Origin: Paenibacillus sp. FSL H8-0048
Lineage (GTDB): Bacteria > Bacillota > Bacilli > Paenibacillales > Paenibacillaceae
DNA length: 64,000 nt
NCBI RefSeq assembly: GCF_038002825.1
Contig: NZ_JBBODF010000001.1
Span: forward strand, 4,960,001 to 5,024,000
Direction of reading: 5' to 3'
Below are positions 1-10,100 of this stretch, one piece after another (within the stretch, counting starts at the first letter, position 1; the number at the start of each line of letters is the position of its first letter). Position numbers and translations under genes: made by a program. The notes under the pieces are model-generated. The model saw only the letters and a list, made by a program, of their open reading frames with translations. It searched no databases and had not been told where the DNA came from.

Positions 1-564
1 GCTCGGCTCAATAATTTCTGCACCGAACACATTTGTCTTTTGCAAAATTGACTTTATATATTTCACTGAGCAGCTAAGATTTTCTTCATTCTTAATCTGG
101 TTTTTTAATAATCACTTGCTCCAATGCTAAAATAGCCCACTTAGCTACCCAATGGAGTACTCCACAGGTAGTTAAATGGGCTAAATATATAGACTGGCCA
201 GTAATCAAATTAGTAAACCGAAGCAAATCCCCTTCAATTACATCTTTTCCAAAGGGGGGGCTTTAGTTCTTTAGGGGCGTTTGGCTTAGCGTAACGGACT
301 GAGGTGCTCTTATCCGGGAAGAAAGTCGTTACTTGGGAGATTAACGGACTGCAAGGACCTTATCCCCTGCAACTCAACTCCAAACGTCCCGCAGAACGAC
401 GATAAGGTCGCCTGAGTCCGTTACGCTGCAAAAGGTGGCTTTCTCGTGGGAATAAGGTCTCTTCGGTCCGTTAGATTTTTTGGGATGATAGGATTTTATT
501 ACACGAACCGCCGAGTTTCACAAGCTTATCCACCCTTTTAAATCTGACACCGTACTACAGCTTG
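1..564. other. Intergenic region with no gene recognised
   Basis: No open frame with a ribosome binding site was found here. The left half (1-285) is AT-rich and shows nothing recognisable. The right half contains an inverted modular repeat, listed separately at 291-473. The end of the minus-strand monooxygenase gene lies at the right border. Confidence 0.6.
291..473. repeat. 51-bp-class modular repeat, family E (two forward, two reverse cores)
   Basis: Two forward cores of the form AACGGACT-(n)-CTTATCC begin near 291 and 341. Two inverted cores of the form ATAAGGTC-(n)-GTCCGTTA lie at 401-423 and 451-473. Core-to-core spacing is 50 bp within each pair. The arms could pair to form a large cruciform or double hairpin. 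No coding role is visible. Confidence 0.75.
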
Positions 565-1575
565 TTACTTCTTCAACAGGTCGGCCACAAGCTCATACGA
601 ATGTAAGCGGGCAGAGTGATCATAGATCTGTGAAGCGATAATCCACTCATCGGCATCCGTCTCTTCGAGAATCTGCAGCAGCCGTTCTTCGATCAGGGCC
701 TGGTCGCCCGCAATGGAGTATTGCTGTTTGCTCATAAGCAGTGCCTTCTCCTGGGAGGTCCAGATTCCGTCCAGACTGTCTACAGGCGGCTGGAGCTTGC
801 CGGTGCGGCCACGGATAATGTTCAGGAATTGCTGCTGCTGGGAAGTGGCAAGTCTGCGCGCTTCCTCTACCGTATCCGCCGCCGTAATTCCCAAGCCCAC
901 CATAACATAAGGCTCGCCCAGTACAGCTGAAGGCTTGAAGCTGGTACGGTACAGATGCAGGGCCGGCAGCAGATAATCCGGTGCAAAGTGGCTGGCAAAA
1001 GCAAAAGGCAGACCCAGCTGGCCCGCAAGCTGGGCACTGAAGCCGCTGGAGCCAAGCAGCCAAATCGGGATGTTCAGTCCTTCGCCGGGCACGGCGCGGA
1101 CACCGGCCGGGCGGGAGCCTGATCCTTCAGGGTCGAAATAAGCCCGCAGCTCACTTAGCTGCTCGGGGAATTCACTGCCATCGCTGCCGAGGCTGCGGCG
1201 CAGTGCTCTGGCGGCTGCCTGGTCGGAGCCGGGGGCTCTGCCCAGACCCAGATCAATCCGTCCCGGATACAGGGACTCCAGCGTGCCGAATTGCTCGGCA
1301 ATCACCAGTGGTGCATGGTTGGAGAGCATGATGCCGCCTGAACCCACGCGGATGGAGCTGGTTCCGGCCGCCACATGTCCGATAACAACGGAGGTAGCGG
1401 AGCTGGCAATGCCGGTCATATTATGATGCTCTGCCAGCCAGTAACGGTTATACCCCCATTTCTCAGCATGACGGGCCAAGTCAAGGGTGTTATGAAAAGA
1501 ATCCGCCGCCGTTCCGCCCTCCCGGATAGGGGCCAAATCCAGTACGGAGAATGGTATGTCGTGCAATTGCTTCAC
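565..1575 (-). CDS. LLM-class flavin-dependent oxidoreductase (luciferase-like monooxygenase)
   Basis: This 336-residue protein has the bacterial luciferase-like fold: an N-terminal segment with the YWLAEHHN motif (about residues 44-51), the SSIRVGSGGIML strand and the ESLYPGRIDLGLGRAPG segment typical of the stand-alone LLM subgroup. These enzymes use reduced FMN and oxygen in the cytoplasm; the substrate cannot be told from sequence. The start is GTG at 1575, six bases after a GGAGGG ribosome binding site; an overlapping ATG at 1577 is out of frame. It is a single gene, divergent from the LacI regulator at 1936, so it is probably not part of that sugar operon. Confidence 0.88.
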   Translation of the reverse strand: MKQLHDIPFSVLDLAPIREGGTAADSFHNTLDLARHAEKWGYNRYWLAEHHNMTGIASSATSVVIGHVAAGTSSIRVGSGGIMLSNHAPLVIAEQFGTLESLYPGRIDLGLGRAPGSDQAAARALRRSLGSDGSEFPEQLSELRAYFDPEGSGSRPAGVRAVPGEGLNIPIWLLGSSGFSAQLAGQLGLPFAFASHFAPDYLLPALHLYRTSFKPSAVLGEPYVMVGLGITAADTVEEARRLATSQQQQFLNIIRGRTGKLQPPVDSLDGIWTSQEKALLMSKQQYSIAGDQALIEERLLQILEETDADEWIIASQIYDHSARLHSYELVADLLKK

Positions 1576-1812
1576 ATGAATCCCTCCTATAGTAGATGCC
1601 TACAGCATCAGTAGCATTATTTGCAGCCATGAATCAAGATACCCGCCAATTATAACATGAAATAATATAATTTACACACTTTAAGTAAGCAGCATGACGG
1701 GGAGAAGCGATCTGGAGGGAGGAAAGTGCAGTTGCTTCTGGAATGAATTTGGACTGCTACAACCATGCAGCATGCGCTCCTTAGACAATAATGTAAGCGC
1801 ATAACAATTTGC

Positions 1813-1841
1813 TTGCCAATTTAAGGGAGCCTTGCTATAAT
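1813..1841 (+). promoter_or_regulatory. Predicted sigma-A promoter of the LacI regulator gene
   Basis: TTGCCA (1813-1818), a 17-bp spacer and TATAAT (1836-1841) make a near-consensus promoter. The LacI-type palindrome at 1848-1859 lies where transcription should start, so autorepression is likely. Confidence 0.7.
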
Positions 1842-1847
1842 CGCTTT

Positions 1848-1859
1848 GAAAAGCTTTTC
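1848..1859. promoter_or_regulatory. Predicted operator O1 of the LacI regulator
   Basis: GAAAAGCTTTTC is a perfect 12-bp palindrome with a central GC step, as in LacI/GalR-family operators. The same 12 bp recur in an 18-bp palindrome at 3006-3023 before the transporter operon, tying both sites to the regulator encoded between them. Confidence 0.7.
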
Positions 1860-1935
1860 TAACTTAAGCGGCTAGGCCAATCCTGATAAGGAGGGCACAC
1901 GTTTCGGGCTAAACGAATAAGAAGGAAGTCAGACT

Positions 1936-2940
1936 ATGAAGCCAACAATCAGAGATGTCGCCAAGATGGCCGGAGTATCCATCAGCACCGTGTCCCGTGT
2001 AATGAATGCGCCGGATACGGTAGTGGAGAGCAAGCGCGTCCGGGTCATTGAAGCGATAGAAGCGCTCAAGTATCAGCCTAATGCATTCGCACGGGGGCTA
2101 ATTTACAGGAAGTCATTCACCCTCGGGCTGCTCATTCCCGATATTGAGAACCTGTATTTCGCAGGCGTGATCCGGGGAATGCAGGATGCCTGCATTAAGC
2201 TCGGTTACAGTCTGATGATCTGCAATACAGACCGTGACAAGGAGCGGACACTGTCCTATATGGATACTTTTCATGAGAAGCAGGTGGATGGCGTTGTGTT
2301 CGCCAGTGATATTCTGCACCCTGAGTATTATGAGAAGCTGGTGGACTGCAGAATTCCCTTTGTGCTGGTCTCCTCCCATTCCGATGAGTACGAGGTAGCG
2401 TCGGTCGAGGTGGATGATGAGAAGGCGGCGTATGATGCTGTGAAATTCCTGATTGAGCTGGGGCACCGGGAGATCGGGATGATCGGCTTCAATCATGATA
2501 ATTCGGTGTCCGGGCCACCGCGAATGGCGGGGTTCGTGAGAGCCTTGGGCGAATCGGGGCTGGAGCGTAATATCCCGAAAATCAAGTACGCCAACCACCG
2601 CTTTGAGCAGGCTTATCAGGCAACGCACGAGCTGTTCACTGAATATCCGGAGCTAACCGCAGTATTCTGTGTAGCGGATGAGTTCGCTATGGGAACCATC
2701 TCTTACTTGAAGGACCGCAATATTCTGGTTCCCGGTCAGGTGTCGGTCATCGGCTTCGATAATCTGCGGATGTCGGGGATGTTCATTCCGAAGCTGACAA
2801 CAATTGCACAGCCTATCTATCAGCTGGGATACCGGGCGGCCGAGAAGCTGCATGAATTGTTGACCACGGGCAAGGTGGCTGTCATGAAAGAGAAGATGGA
2901 ACATAAGCTAATCGTAAGAGAATCCTCGCGTGAGAAGTGA
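1936..2940 (+). CDS. LacI-family transcriptional regulator of the alpha-glucoside operon
   Basis: This 334-residue regulator begins with a classical LacI helix-turn-helix (PTIRDVAKMAGVSISTVSRV, residues 3-22) and a hinge helix ending near YQPNAFARGL. A periplasmic-binding-protein-like effector domain follows (about 60-330), with the GLLIPDIENLYFAGVIRG and VSVIGFDNLRMSGMF signatures. The ATG at 1936 follows GAAGGAAG at a good distance. It lies just before the binding protein and permease genes, and matching palindromes occur on both sides of it, so it probably represses itself and the downstream operon until an alpha-linked sugar is present. The effector identity is inference. Confidence 0.92.
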   Translation: MKPTIRDVAKMAGVSISTVSRVMNAPDTVVESKRVRVIEAIEALKYQPNAFARGLIYRKSFTLGLLIPDIENLYFAGVIRGMQDACIKLGYSLMICNTDRDKERTLSYMDTFHEKQVDGVVFASDILHPEYYEKLVDCRIPFVLVSSHSDEYEVASVEVDDEKAAYDAVKFLIELGHREIGMIGFNHDNSVSGPPRMAGFVRALGESGLERNIPKIKYANHRFEQAYQATHELFTEYPELTAVFCVADEFAMGTISYLKDRNILVPGQVSVIGFDNLRMSGMFIPKLTTIAQPIYQLGYRAAEKLHELLTTGKVAVMKEKMEHKLIVRESSREK

Positions 2941-3306
2941 AAGGTAGTTCCGGCGGGCTGAAGCGCGGCTGCCCGGGATAGGGCAGCACGGTTTCTTCGC
3001 GGTATTCTGAAAAGCTTTTCAGAGCGGAGGGTTACAGAAATACGAGCGAATCGTTTCGGGAACCGGTTCAGGAACTGTTTCAGGAAACCCACCTGCAGCA
3101 GAAGGTACTAACGCACTATTGGAAGCGCATACATTATAGTGGAATATGGAGAATGTACGTTTGAGTTGGCGGTGTTAATGGGTGCGGGTGCCTGGTGTCC
3201 GTGAATTTCGATAAGGGGGTGAGTTGCTGCGCTGCCGGAAGGGGTTCCGGTAATGAAGCTGGATTGATGCAGTCTCTAAAAACAATTAAAGGGGATGTAT
3301 AAAACA
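2941..3306. other. Regulatory region before the sugar ABC operon
   Basis: It contains the 18-bp LacI-type operator at 3006-3023 and, near 3119-3132, a TGGAAGCGCATACA sequence that resembles a catabolite-responsive element with two mismatches. No gene is visible. Confidence 0.5.
3006..3023. promoter_or_regulatory. Predicted operator O2 of the LacI regulator
   Basis: TCTGAAAAGCTTTTCAGA is a perfect 18-bp palindrome that contains the 12-bp core found at 1848-1859. It lies between the regulator gene and the binding-protein gene. Confidence 0.75.
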
Positions 3307-4734
3307 ATGAAGAAAGCTCCAGCACGTAAACTGTCACTTGCGATGGTGCTGTGTCTATCCTTCACCATGATGCTCAGCGGCTGCGGCGGCAATAACAACG
3401 CTGCACCAACGCAGGCCCCGGCGGCTACAGAAGCGCCAAAAGCACCGTCGGCAGATAACAACGCAGCATCAACAGACAGCCCAGATCCCGCTGCATCAGG
3501 CAGCCCGTTGGACTTGGCGATGAAGGGTGAATATAAAGGCACGAAGGTCACGATGTTCGGACCGTTTGTTGATGCGGACCAGGTGAAGTTTGAGAGCAGC
3601 ATTAAGGAATTCGAAGAGAAAACCGGCATTGATATTCAATATGAAGGCTCCAAGGAATTCGAAGCCACGATTAATATCCGGGTTGATGGCGGCAATGCGC
3701 CGGATATCGCGGACTTCCCGCAGCCGGGCCTTCTGGCCTCTATTGCCAAGACCGGCAAGGTTATCGATCTGACCGGGGTGCTGGATCAGGCGAAGCTGAC
3801 GGCCAATTACAATAAGAGCTGGTTGGATATGTCCACCATGGACGGCAAGGATGGCAAGATTATGGCCGGGATCTGGAACCGCAGTAATGTGAAGAGCCTG
3901 GTCTGGTATCCGAAGAAGCAATTTGATGAAGCGGGATATACGGTTCCGCAGACTTGGGATGAGATGATGGCTCTGACGGAGCAAATCGCCAAAGACGGTG
4001 ATCCGGCCTGGGCAATCGGTATCGAGAGCGGCGCGGCAACCGGCTGGGCGGCAACCGATTGGGTGGAGAACATCATGCTGCGGACCACGACGCCTGAGAA
4101 TTACGACAAGTGGGTAAGCGGGGAGCTGCCGTTCACTTCGCCGGAAGTGAAGAACGCGGTGGAAGTGATGTCCAAGATCTGGCTGAATAAGGATTATGTC
4201 TACGGCGGTGCTAAATCCATTGTCACTACTGCCTTCGGCGATGCTCCGAAGCCGATGTTCGAGAATCCTCCCAAAGCCTGGTTCAACCTGATGGGGAACT
4301 TTATTACCAGCTTCTTCCCGGAAACGGCCAAGGTGGATACAGACTATGACTGGTTCTATCTCCCGCCGATTGATGAGCAGTACGGCAAGCCGGTCCTGGT
4401 GGCAGGCGACATCTACGCTATGTTCAATGACCGCCCGGAGGTACGCGCGGTAATGGAATTCTTCACCACTGGCGAATCGATCAAAAGCTGGGTGCAATCA
4501 GGCGGTGTCATTGCCCCTATGAATGATGCTTCCCTGGACTGGTACCAGTCCGAATCCGACCGCAGGATGGCGAAGCTGGTACAGGATGCCTCGACCCTGC
4601 GCTTCGATGGCTCGGACCTGATGCCGGGCAAGGTGGGTGCAGGTACCTTCTGGAAAGGCATGACTGACTATGTGAGCGGAACTGCTACGCTGGATCAGGC
4701 TCTGGAGCAGATTCAGTCAGGCTGGAAGAACTAA
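3307..4734 (+). CDS. Extracellular sugar-binding lipoprotein of an alpha-glucoside-type ABC importer
   Basis: This 475-residue protein has a lipoprotein signal peptide ending in LSGC (cysteine about residue 26), then an Asn/Ala/Pro-rich linker and a type-1 extracellular solute-binding domain. It would be anchored outside the membrane and hand a sugar to the two permeases downstream. ATG 3307 is preferred over the in-frame ATG 3295, because the AAAGGGGATG ribosome site touches 3295 but lies about ten bases before 3307. Length and gene order resemble AglE-type alpha-glucoside binding proteins. The ATPase gene is absent here, so a shared MsmK-type ATPase is probably used. Exact substrate unknown. 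Confidence 0.88.
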   Translation: MKKAPARKLSLAMVLCLSFTMMLSGCGGNNNAAPTQAPAATEAPKAPSADNNAASTDSPDPAASGSPLDLAMKGEYKGTKVTMFGPFVDADQVKFESSIKEFEEKTGIDIQYEGSKEFEATINIRVDGGNAPDIADFPQPGLLASIAKTGKVIDLTGVLDQAKLTANYNKSWLDMSTMDGKDGKIMAGIWNRSNVKSLVWYPKKQFDEAGYTVPQTWDEMMALTEQIAKDGDPAWAIGIESGAATGWAATDWVENIMLRTTTPENYDKWVSGELPFTSPEVKNAVEVMSKIWLNKDYVYGGAKSIVTTAFGDAPKPMFENPPKAWFNLMGNFITSFFPETAKVDTDYDWFYLPPIDEQYGKPVLVAGDIYAMFNDRPEVRAVMEFFTTGESIKSWVQSGGVIAPMNDASLDWYQSESDRRMAKLVQDASTLRFDGSDLMPGKVGAGTFWKGMTDYVSGTATLDQALEQIQSGWKN

Positions 4735-4767
4735 GGACCAGGCAGCATGGGAATTAGACGCCAAGAG

Positions 4768-4810
4768 GTTGAAGGGGCGGTCCTGAGCAATCAGGCCTGC
4801 CCCTCAACTG
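4768..4810 (+). other. Intercistronic stem-loop between binding protein and permease
   Basis: A GTTGA(A)GGGGC arm pairs with GCCCCTCAAC around a loop of about 20 bases, with no U-run after it. Such hairpins often protect the 3' end of abundant binding-protein mRNA and lower permease expression. Confidence 0.5.
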
Positions 4811-4870
4811 GTGTTAACGGTTGTTTATGAAGAGGGCTCTGCTCTAACAGAGCCTATAGGAGGAACCGAT

Positions 4871-5986
4871 ATGGATGCACAAATAAGACCGGAGCCGGGT
4901 GCCGCCGGGGCGCAGGCCAGTCAGAGAATCAGCGGCAGGGCAGTGCTGCTGTCGCTGGGCGTCTTGCTTGCGAATATTGTGGTCAACGGGCTGATTTTCC
5001 TGTTTTTCCGCGATTCAACGCTTCAACCGCTGCTGACTGCGGTGCTCGCCGTGTTGTGGGGCGTGCTGGGCGTATATCTGATCTACTACACCTTGACCTG
5101 GGCAGTGGAGCAGTACCCGGACTATGTCCGCAGGAAGGTGCTGCCTTATGTTTTTGTCGGACCGGCGGTCCTTATTCTCGGGTGGCTGCTGATTCTGCCT
5201 GCCCTGCGGACGCTGTACTTAAGCTTCTTCAACGCGTCCTCAGAGAAGTTCGTCGGACTCAGCAATTACGCCGCGATCTTCAGCGACCGTCTGATGGCCA
5301 CGGCTCTGCGCAACAACCTGCTCTGGGTGTTCGTGGGCACGCTGGCCTGTGTCTGCTTCGGGCTGCTGATTGCCATTCTTGCCGACCGTAGCAGCTATGA
5401 GCGGATCGCCAAATCTATTATTTTCATGCCGATGGCTATTTCCTTTGTTGCCGCCGGGGTCATCTGGAAGTTCGTCTATTATTACCAGCCGGGCGATGAG
5501 CAGATTGGACTCTTGAATGCGATTGTCACCTATTTCGGCGGTGAACCGCAGGCTTGGACGAGTATGCTGCAGCCGTGGAACAACTTCTTCCTTATTATCA
5601 TTCTGATCTGGATGCAGACGGGGTTTGCGATGGTTATTTTCTCAGCGGCCATCAAAGGAGTGCCCGAGGATATTCTGGAGGCTGCACGGGTGGACGGCGC
5701 GGGTGAGGTGAAGATCTTTTTTGGCATCATGATTCCTTACATCTCCACCACGATTCTGACGGTGACCACTACCATTATTGTCTTTACGCTGAAAATATTT
5801 GACGTTGTCATGGTGATGACAGGAGGTCAATACGATACAGAAGTTGTAGCGACGCAGTTCTACCGGCAGTTCTTCATGTACCGTAACTTCGGCTACGGCT
5901 CTACACTGGCTATCGTGCTCCTGATCGCGGTATTGCCTGTTATCCTTATTAATCTGCGGCAGTTCCGCAAGCAGGGGGGATTCTAA
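4871..5986 (+). CDS. Sugar ABC transporter permease, MalF/AglF type
   Basis: This 371-residue membrane protein has two N-terminal hydrophobic segments followed by the MetI-like permease core. The EAA loop (EDILEAARVDGAGEVKIFF) contacts the ATPase. The chosen ATG at 4871 has an ATAGGAGGA site directly upstream; an in-frame ATG at 4811 lacks one. The stop overlaps the next ATG by one base, so the two permeases are translationally coupled. With the binding protein and second permease it forms an importer that likely supplies disaccharide to the GH65 phosphorylase at the end of the operon. Confidence 0.9.
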   Translation: MDAQIRPEPGAAGAQASQRISGRAVLLSLGVLLANIVVNGLIFLFFRDSTLQPLLTAVLAVLWGVLGVYLIYYTLTWAVEQYPDYVRRKVLPYVFVGPAVLILGWLLILPALRTLYLSFFNASSEKFVGLSNYAAIFSDRLMATALRNNLLWVFVGTLACVCFGLLIAILADRSSYERIAKSIIFMPMAISFVAAGVIWKFVYYYQPGDEQIGLLNAIVTYFGGEPQAWTSMLQPWNNFFLIIILIWMQTGFAMVIFSAAIKGVPEDILEAARVDGAGEVKIFFGIMIPYISTTILTVTTTIIVFTLKIFDVVMVMTGGQYDTEVVATQFYRQFFMYRNFGYGSTLAIVLLIAVLPVILINLRQFRKQGGF

Positions 5987-7077
5987 TGGTAGGAACCAAG
6001 AAAAGAAAGGGCAGCAAAACGGCCGTCAATCTGATTCTGGGCCTCATCTGCTTCCTCTGGATTCTGCCGACCTTCGGCCTCTTCGCCTCCTCCTTCCGTC
6101 CCGCAGCGGATATTTTGCAGACGGGCTGGTGGAAGGTGTTCCCCCATCAGGAATGGAAGGCGGGCGAGACGGTGCAGCTCTCCAAGGAAGTGGATCTGCG
6201 GGAGCCGATTGAGGTGAACGGCAAGACCTATACGGATGAACAGCTCAAGGCAGGGGTGAAGGCGGATGGCAGCCGCCTGATGTGGGAGAACCGCAGGGCA
6301 CGCACGGTGAATATGCAGGAGCAGGGCTGGCAGGCGGTGCCGGACCTTACGCTCGACAACTACAAGAATGTGCTGTCCGGCAAGGAGTACACACTCAAGG
6401 AAGCAGACGGCAGTGAAACGGTGCAGAAGGGGAGCGGATTATCCCAGGCGTTCTGGAATACACTGACGATTGCTGTTCCGGCGACGGTGATTCCGGTGCT
6501 GATCGCCTCTTTTGCCGCATATGCCTTCGCCTGGCTAAGGTTTCCGGGACGGAAGACGCTGTTCGTCATTATTATTGCGATGCTGGTCATTCCGATTCAG
6601 GTTGCGCTAATTCCGGTACTTAAGGATTACACGGCGCTTGGGCTGAACGGCAGTTATCTTGGAATCTGGCTGGCACATACGGCCTTCGGACTGCCGCTGG
6701 TTACGTACTTTATGTACAACTTCATCAGCCAGCTGCCGAAGGATCTGTTTGAATCGGCCTTTATTGACGGCGCCAGCCACTTTACTATTTTCAGCAGACT
6801 GATTCTGCCGCTCTCCGTACCTGCGCTCGCTTCCATCGGGATCTTCCAGTTCCTCTGGGTATGGAATGATTATCTGGTGTCGCTGATCTTCATCGGCAAC
6901 CAGCCGTCGGTGCAGGTCATGTCGATGAAGATCGCCGATCTGGTCGGCTCCCGCGGCAATGACTGGCATCTGCTGACCTCGGCCGCCTTTATCTCGATGC
7001 TGATGCCGCTGGCGATCTTCTTCCTGCTGCAAAAGTATTTCGTCCGGGGTCTGATGGGCGGCTCAGTCAAGGGCTGA
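5986..7077 (+). CDS. Sugar ABC transporter permease, MalG/AglG type
   Basis: This 363-residue permease has an N-terminal membrane segment, then an extended hydrophilic insertion of about 90 residues (about 40-150) before the MetI-like core with its EAA loop (DLFESAFIDGASHFTIF). The long insertion is typical of AglG-type permeases and much larger than in MalG. It overlaps the preceding gene by one base and is followed 47 bases later by the phosphorylase fusion gene. It would pair with the 4871-5986 permease as the transmembrane channel. Confidence 0.9.
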   Translation: MVGTKKRKGSKTAVNLILGLICFLWILPTFGLFASSFRPAADILQTGWWKVFPHQEWKAGETVQLSKEVDLREPIEVNGKTYTDEQLKAGVKADGSRLMWENRRARTVNMQEQGWQAVPDLTLDNYKNVLSGKEYTLKEADGSETVQKGSGLSQAFWNTLTIAVPATVIPVLIASFAAYAFAWLRFPGRKTLFVIIIAMLVIPIQVALIPVLKDYTALGLNGSYLGIWLAHTAFGLPLVTYFMYNFISQLPKDLFESAFIDGASHFTIFSRLILPLSVPALASIGIFQFLWVWNDYLVSLIFIGNQPSVQVMSMKIADLVGSRGNDWHLLTSAAFISMLMPLAIFFLLQKYFVRGLMGGSVKG

Positions 7078-7124
7078 CCTGCGCTGGGACAAGAGAAGTC
7101 GGCAATCGGGAGGAGAATACGAAG

Positions 7125-10100
7125 ATGAGACCGGAGACAAGAACGGAGATAAGTACGGAGATAAGTACGGAGATAAGTACGGAGATAAGTACGGAGATAC
7201 GCGCGGAGATGAAAATAAAGATGAAGTCCTGTGAGCATCCTCCCGCCTTATATCCTTACAGGGAGTGGAGTATTGAAGAGGAACACTACGAGGATGAATA
7301 CAATCAGCGGAGCGAGAGTGTCTTCGCACTAGGCAACGGATATATCGGCATGCGCGGGAATTTCGAGGAAGGTTATCACGGCAAGGCGGGGACTTCGGTA
7401 GCCGGAAATTATCTGAACGGCTTCTTTGATTCTGAGCCGGTTGTCTATCCTGAGGGGGCCTTCGGTTACCCCTCCCGCAATCAGGCTATGCTGAATGTGA
7501 GCGATGCCCGTATCATCCGTCTCAGCATCGAAGGCCATGAATTCCGGCTGGATCAGGGGAAGCTGCACCGGTATAAGCGACGGCTGGATATGCGGAGCGG
7601 CATGCTGCACCGGGAGCTGGAATGGGAATCTCCAGCCGGGCAGCGGGTGCTGCTGGTGATCCGCCGGATGGTTGCCTTGGCGCACAAGCATCTGGCGGCT
7701 ATCGAATATGCCGTGACGGCGCTGAACTTCTCCGGGACACTGAAGTTCGATTCGGCGGTAGATGGCGAGATCCGGCGGCCGGAGGCAACGGATGATCCCA
7801 GGCTGGGAGCGGGCAGTGCGTTACCCAGCCTGCTGCTTGAGGATACCGGTTATGACGAAGCGTCCGGGGACTTGTGGATGAAGCAGCGGACGCGGCATAC
7901 ACGCTTCGCGCTGCTGACTGCTGTCAGCCATGCGCTGCAGGCGAAGTCCGGGCGCAAGATGAGTCACCAGCTGATCGGACAGCGCATCTCCGTCTGTTAT
8001 GCCGCTGCTGTCCGCAGCGGGGAGACGGTGACGCTTACCAAATATATTACGTATCACACCTCCAGAGATTACGGGGAGGAGGAGCTGCCCGGACGGAGTG
8101 CTGAAGCCTTGGCACTAGCCAAGGAGCTGGGCTTCGCCGGTCTGGCTGAGGAGCAGCAGGCTTATCTGGACGGATTCTGGGCACATGCTGATGTGGAGAT
8201 TAGCGGTGATCCTGCCCTCCAGCAGGGCATCCGCTTCAATGCTTATCAGCTGCTGCAATCCGTGGGCCGGGACGGAGCAACGAATATCGGAGCCAAGGGC
8301 TTAACCGGCGAAGGCTATGAGGGGCATTATTTCTGGGACACGGAGATGTACATGCTGCCGTTCTTCACCTTCACGCAGCCGGAGATCGCCCGCGCGTTGC
8401 TGGACTTCCGGTATGCAACGCTCGGCAAGGCCAGGGAGCGGGCGGCGGTCATGTCACAGAAAGGGGCGCTGTACCCCTGGCGGACGATTGACGGCGAGGA
8501 GAACTCCGCCTACTTCCCCGCAGGTACTGCCCAGGCGCATATCAACGCCGACATTGCCTACGGCCTGAAGCAATATGTTCAGGCCACCGGTGATATGGAT
8601 TTTCTGGTTAGCCGGGGGGCAGAGATACTGTTCGAGACCTCAAGGTTCTGGGCCGATCTGGGCCACTACAACCCTGCTCGTGGAGGGACCTTCTGCATCG
8701 ATGCAGTAACAGGCCCGGATGAATATACAGCAATTGTGAATAACAATGCTTACACCAATCTCATGGTGCAGGATCAGCTCCAGTATGCCTATGAGACAGC
8801 ACTATTGCTTCAACGGGACTATCCGGCGGATTACGAACGGCTGCGGCAGGCGATCGGGTTGACTCCTGAAGAGCCAGAGGGCTGGAGGGATGCCGCCGCA
8901 GCGATGTTCATTCCTTTTGACGAACCGCTCGGCATCTATGCCCAGGATGACACGTTCCTGAGTAAGCAAAAATGGGATTTCGAGCATACACCTGCGGACC
9001 GGTATCCGCTGCTGCTCCATTATCATCCGCTGGTCATCTACCGGCATCAGGTGCTGAAGCAGGCCGATCTGGTCATGGCGCTGTTCCTGCTCGGGGACAA
9101 GTTCAGCCTGGCGGATAAACTTCGCAACTATCATTATTATGAGCCGTTAACGACGCATGACTCCTCGCTGTCTCCTTGTATCCACAGTATTATGTCTGCG
9201 GAGATCGGCGATCTGGACGGGGCATACCGTTATTTCGGCCGCACGGTGCGGATGGACCTGGATGATATCAACCACAATGCCAAGGACGGGCTGCATATGG
9301 CAGCGATGGCCGGGTCCTGGATGTCGATTGTGAACGGCTTTGGCGGCATGCGGCTGGCTCAAGGGGAGCTGAGTTTTACCCCTGTCCTGCCGGAGCAGTG
9401 GGAGAGCTACCGCTTCAAGGTTACAGTAGGCGGTCAGCTGCTGGATATATTCGTTGAACGGGAGGCGGCAGTGTATACGCTGCTGGAGGGGACAACGCTT
9501 GAGATCAGGCATAGGGGGCAGCCGCTGCGGCTGCTTCCGCAGAAGCCGGTGAGGATTTCGCTGGCGCAGCGGCTGGAGGCTGTAATCTTCGATCTTGACG
9601 GTGTGATTACAGATTCTGCCGAGGCTCATTATCTGGCCTGGCAGGCTCTCGCAGATGAGCTGGGCGTACCCTTCGGCCGGGAGAAGAATGAACGGCTGAA
9701 GGGCGTCAGCCGGATGGAATCGCTGGAGATTATGCTGGAGGGCAGCGGCCTTGCGAACCTGCCTGAAGCCGGGAAGCTCCGGCTGGCGGAGAAGAAGAAC
9801 GATCATTACCGGCAGATGATCGGCCGGATCACCCCGGCGGACCTCCTGCCGGGTATCCGGGAGCTGCTCGATTCCCTGCGCGGGCGGGGAATCGCTGTGG
9901 GGCTGGCCTCGGCCAGCCTGAATGCGCCGCTGATTCTGGAGCGCCTCGGCGCAGCCCGGTGGTTCCAGGCGGTTGCCGACCCGGCTGTACTCCGGAAGGG
10001 CAAGCCCGATCCGGAGATCTTCCTGCAGGCGGCAGAGCGGCTGGGTGTTCCGCCGGGCAACTGCATCGGCGTGGAGGATGCAGCCGCAGGCGTGGCCGCG

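Larger units (their letters stand above)
1576..1935. other. Divergent intergenic region upstream of the LacI regulator
   Basis: The left part holds the leader of the minus-strand monooxygenase gene. The right part holds the promoter and operator of the LacI gene, listed separately. No further gene is visible. Confidence 0.6.
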
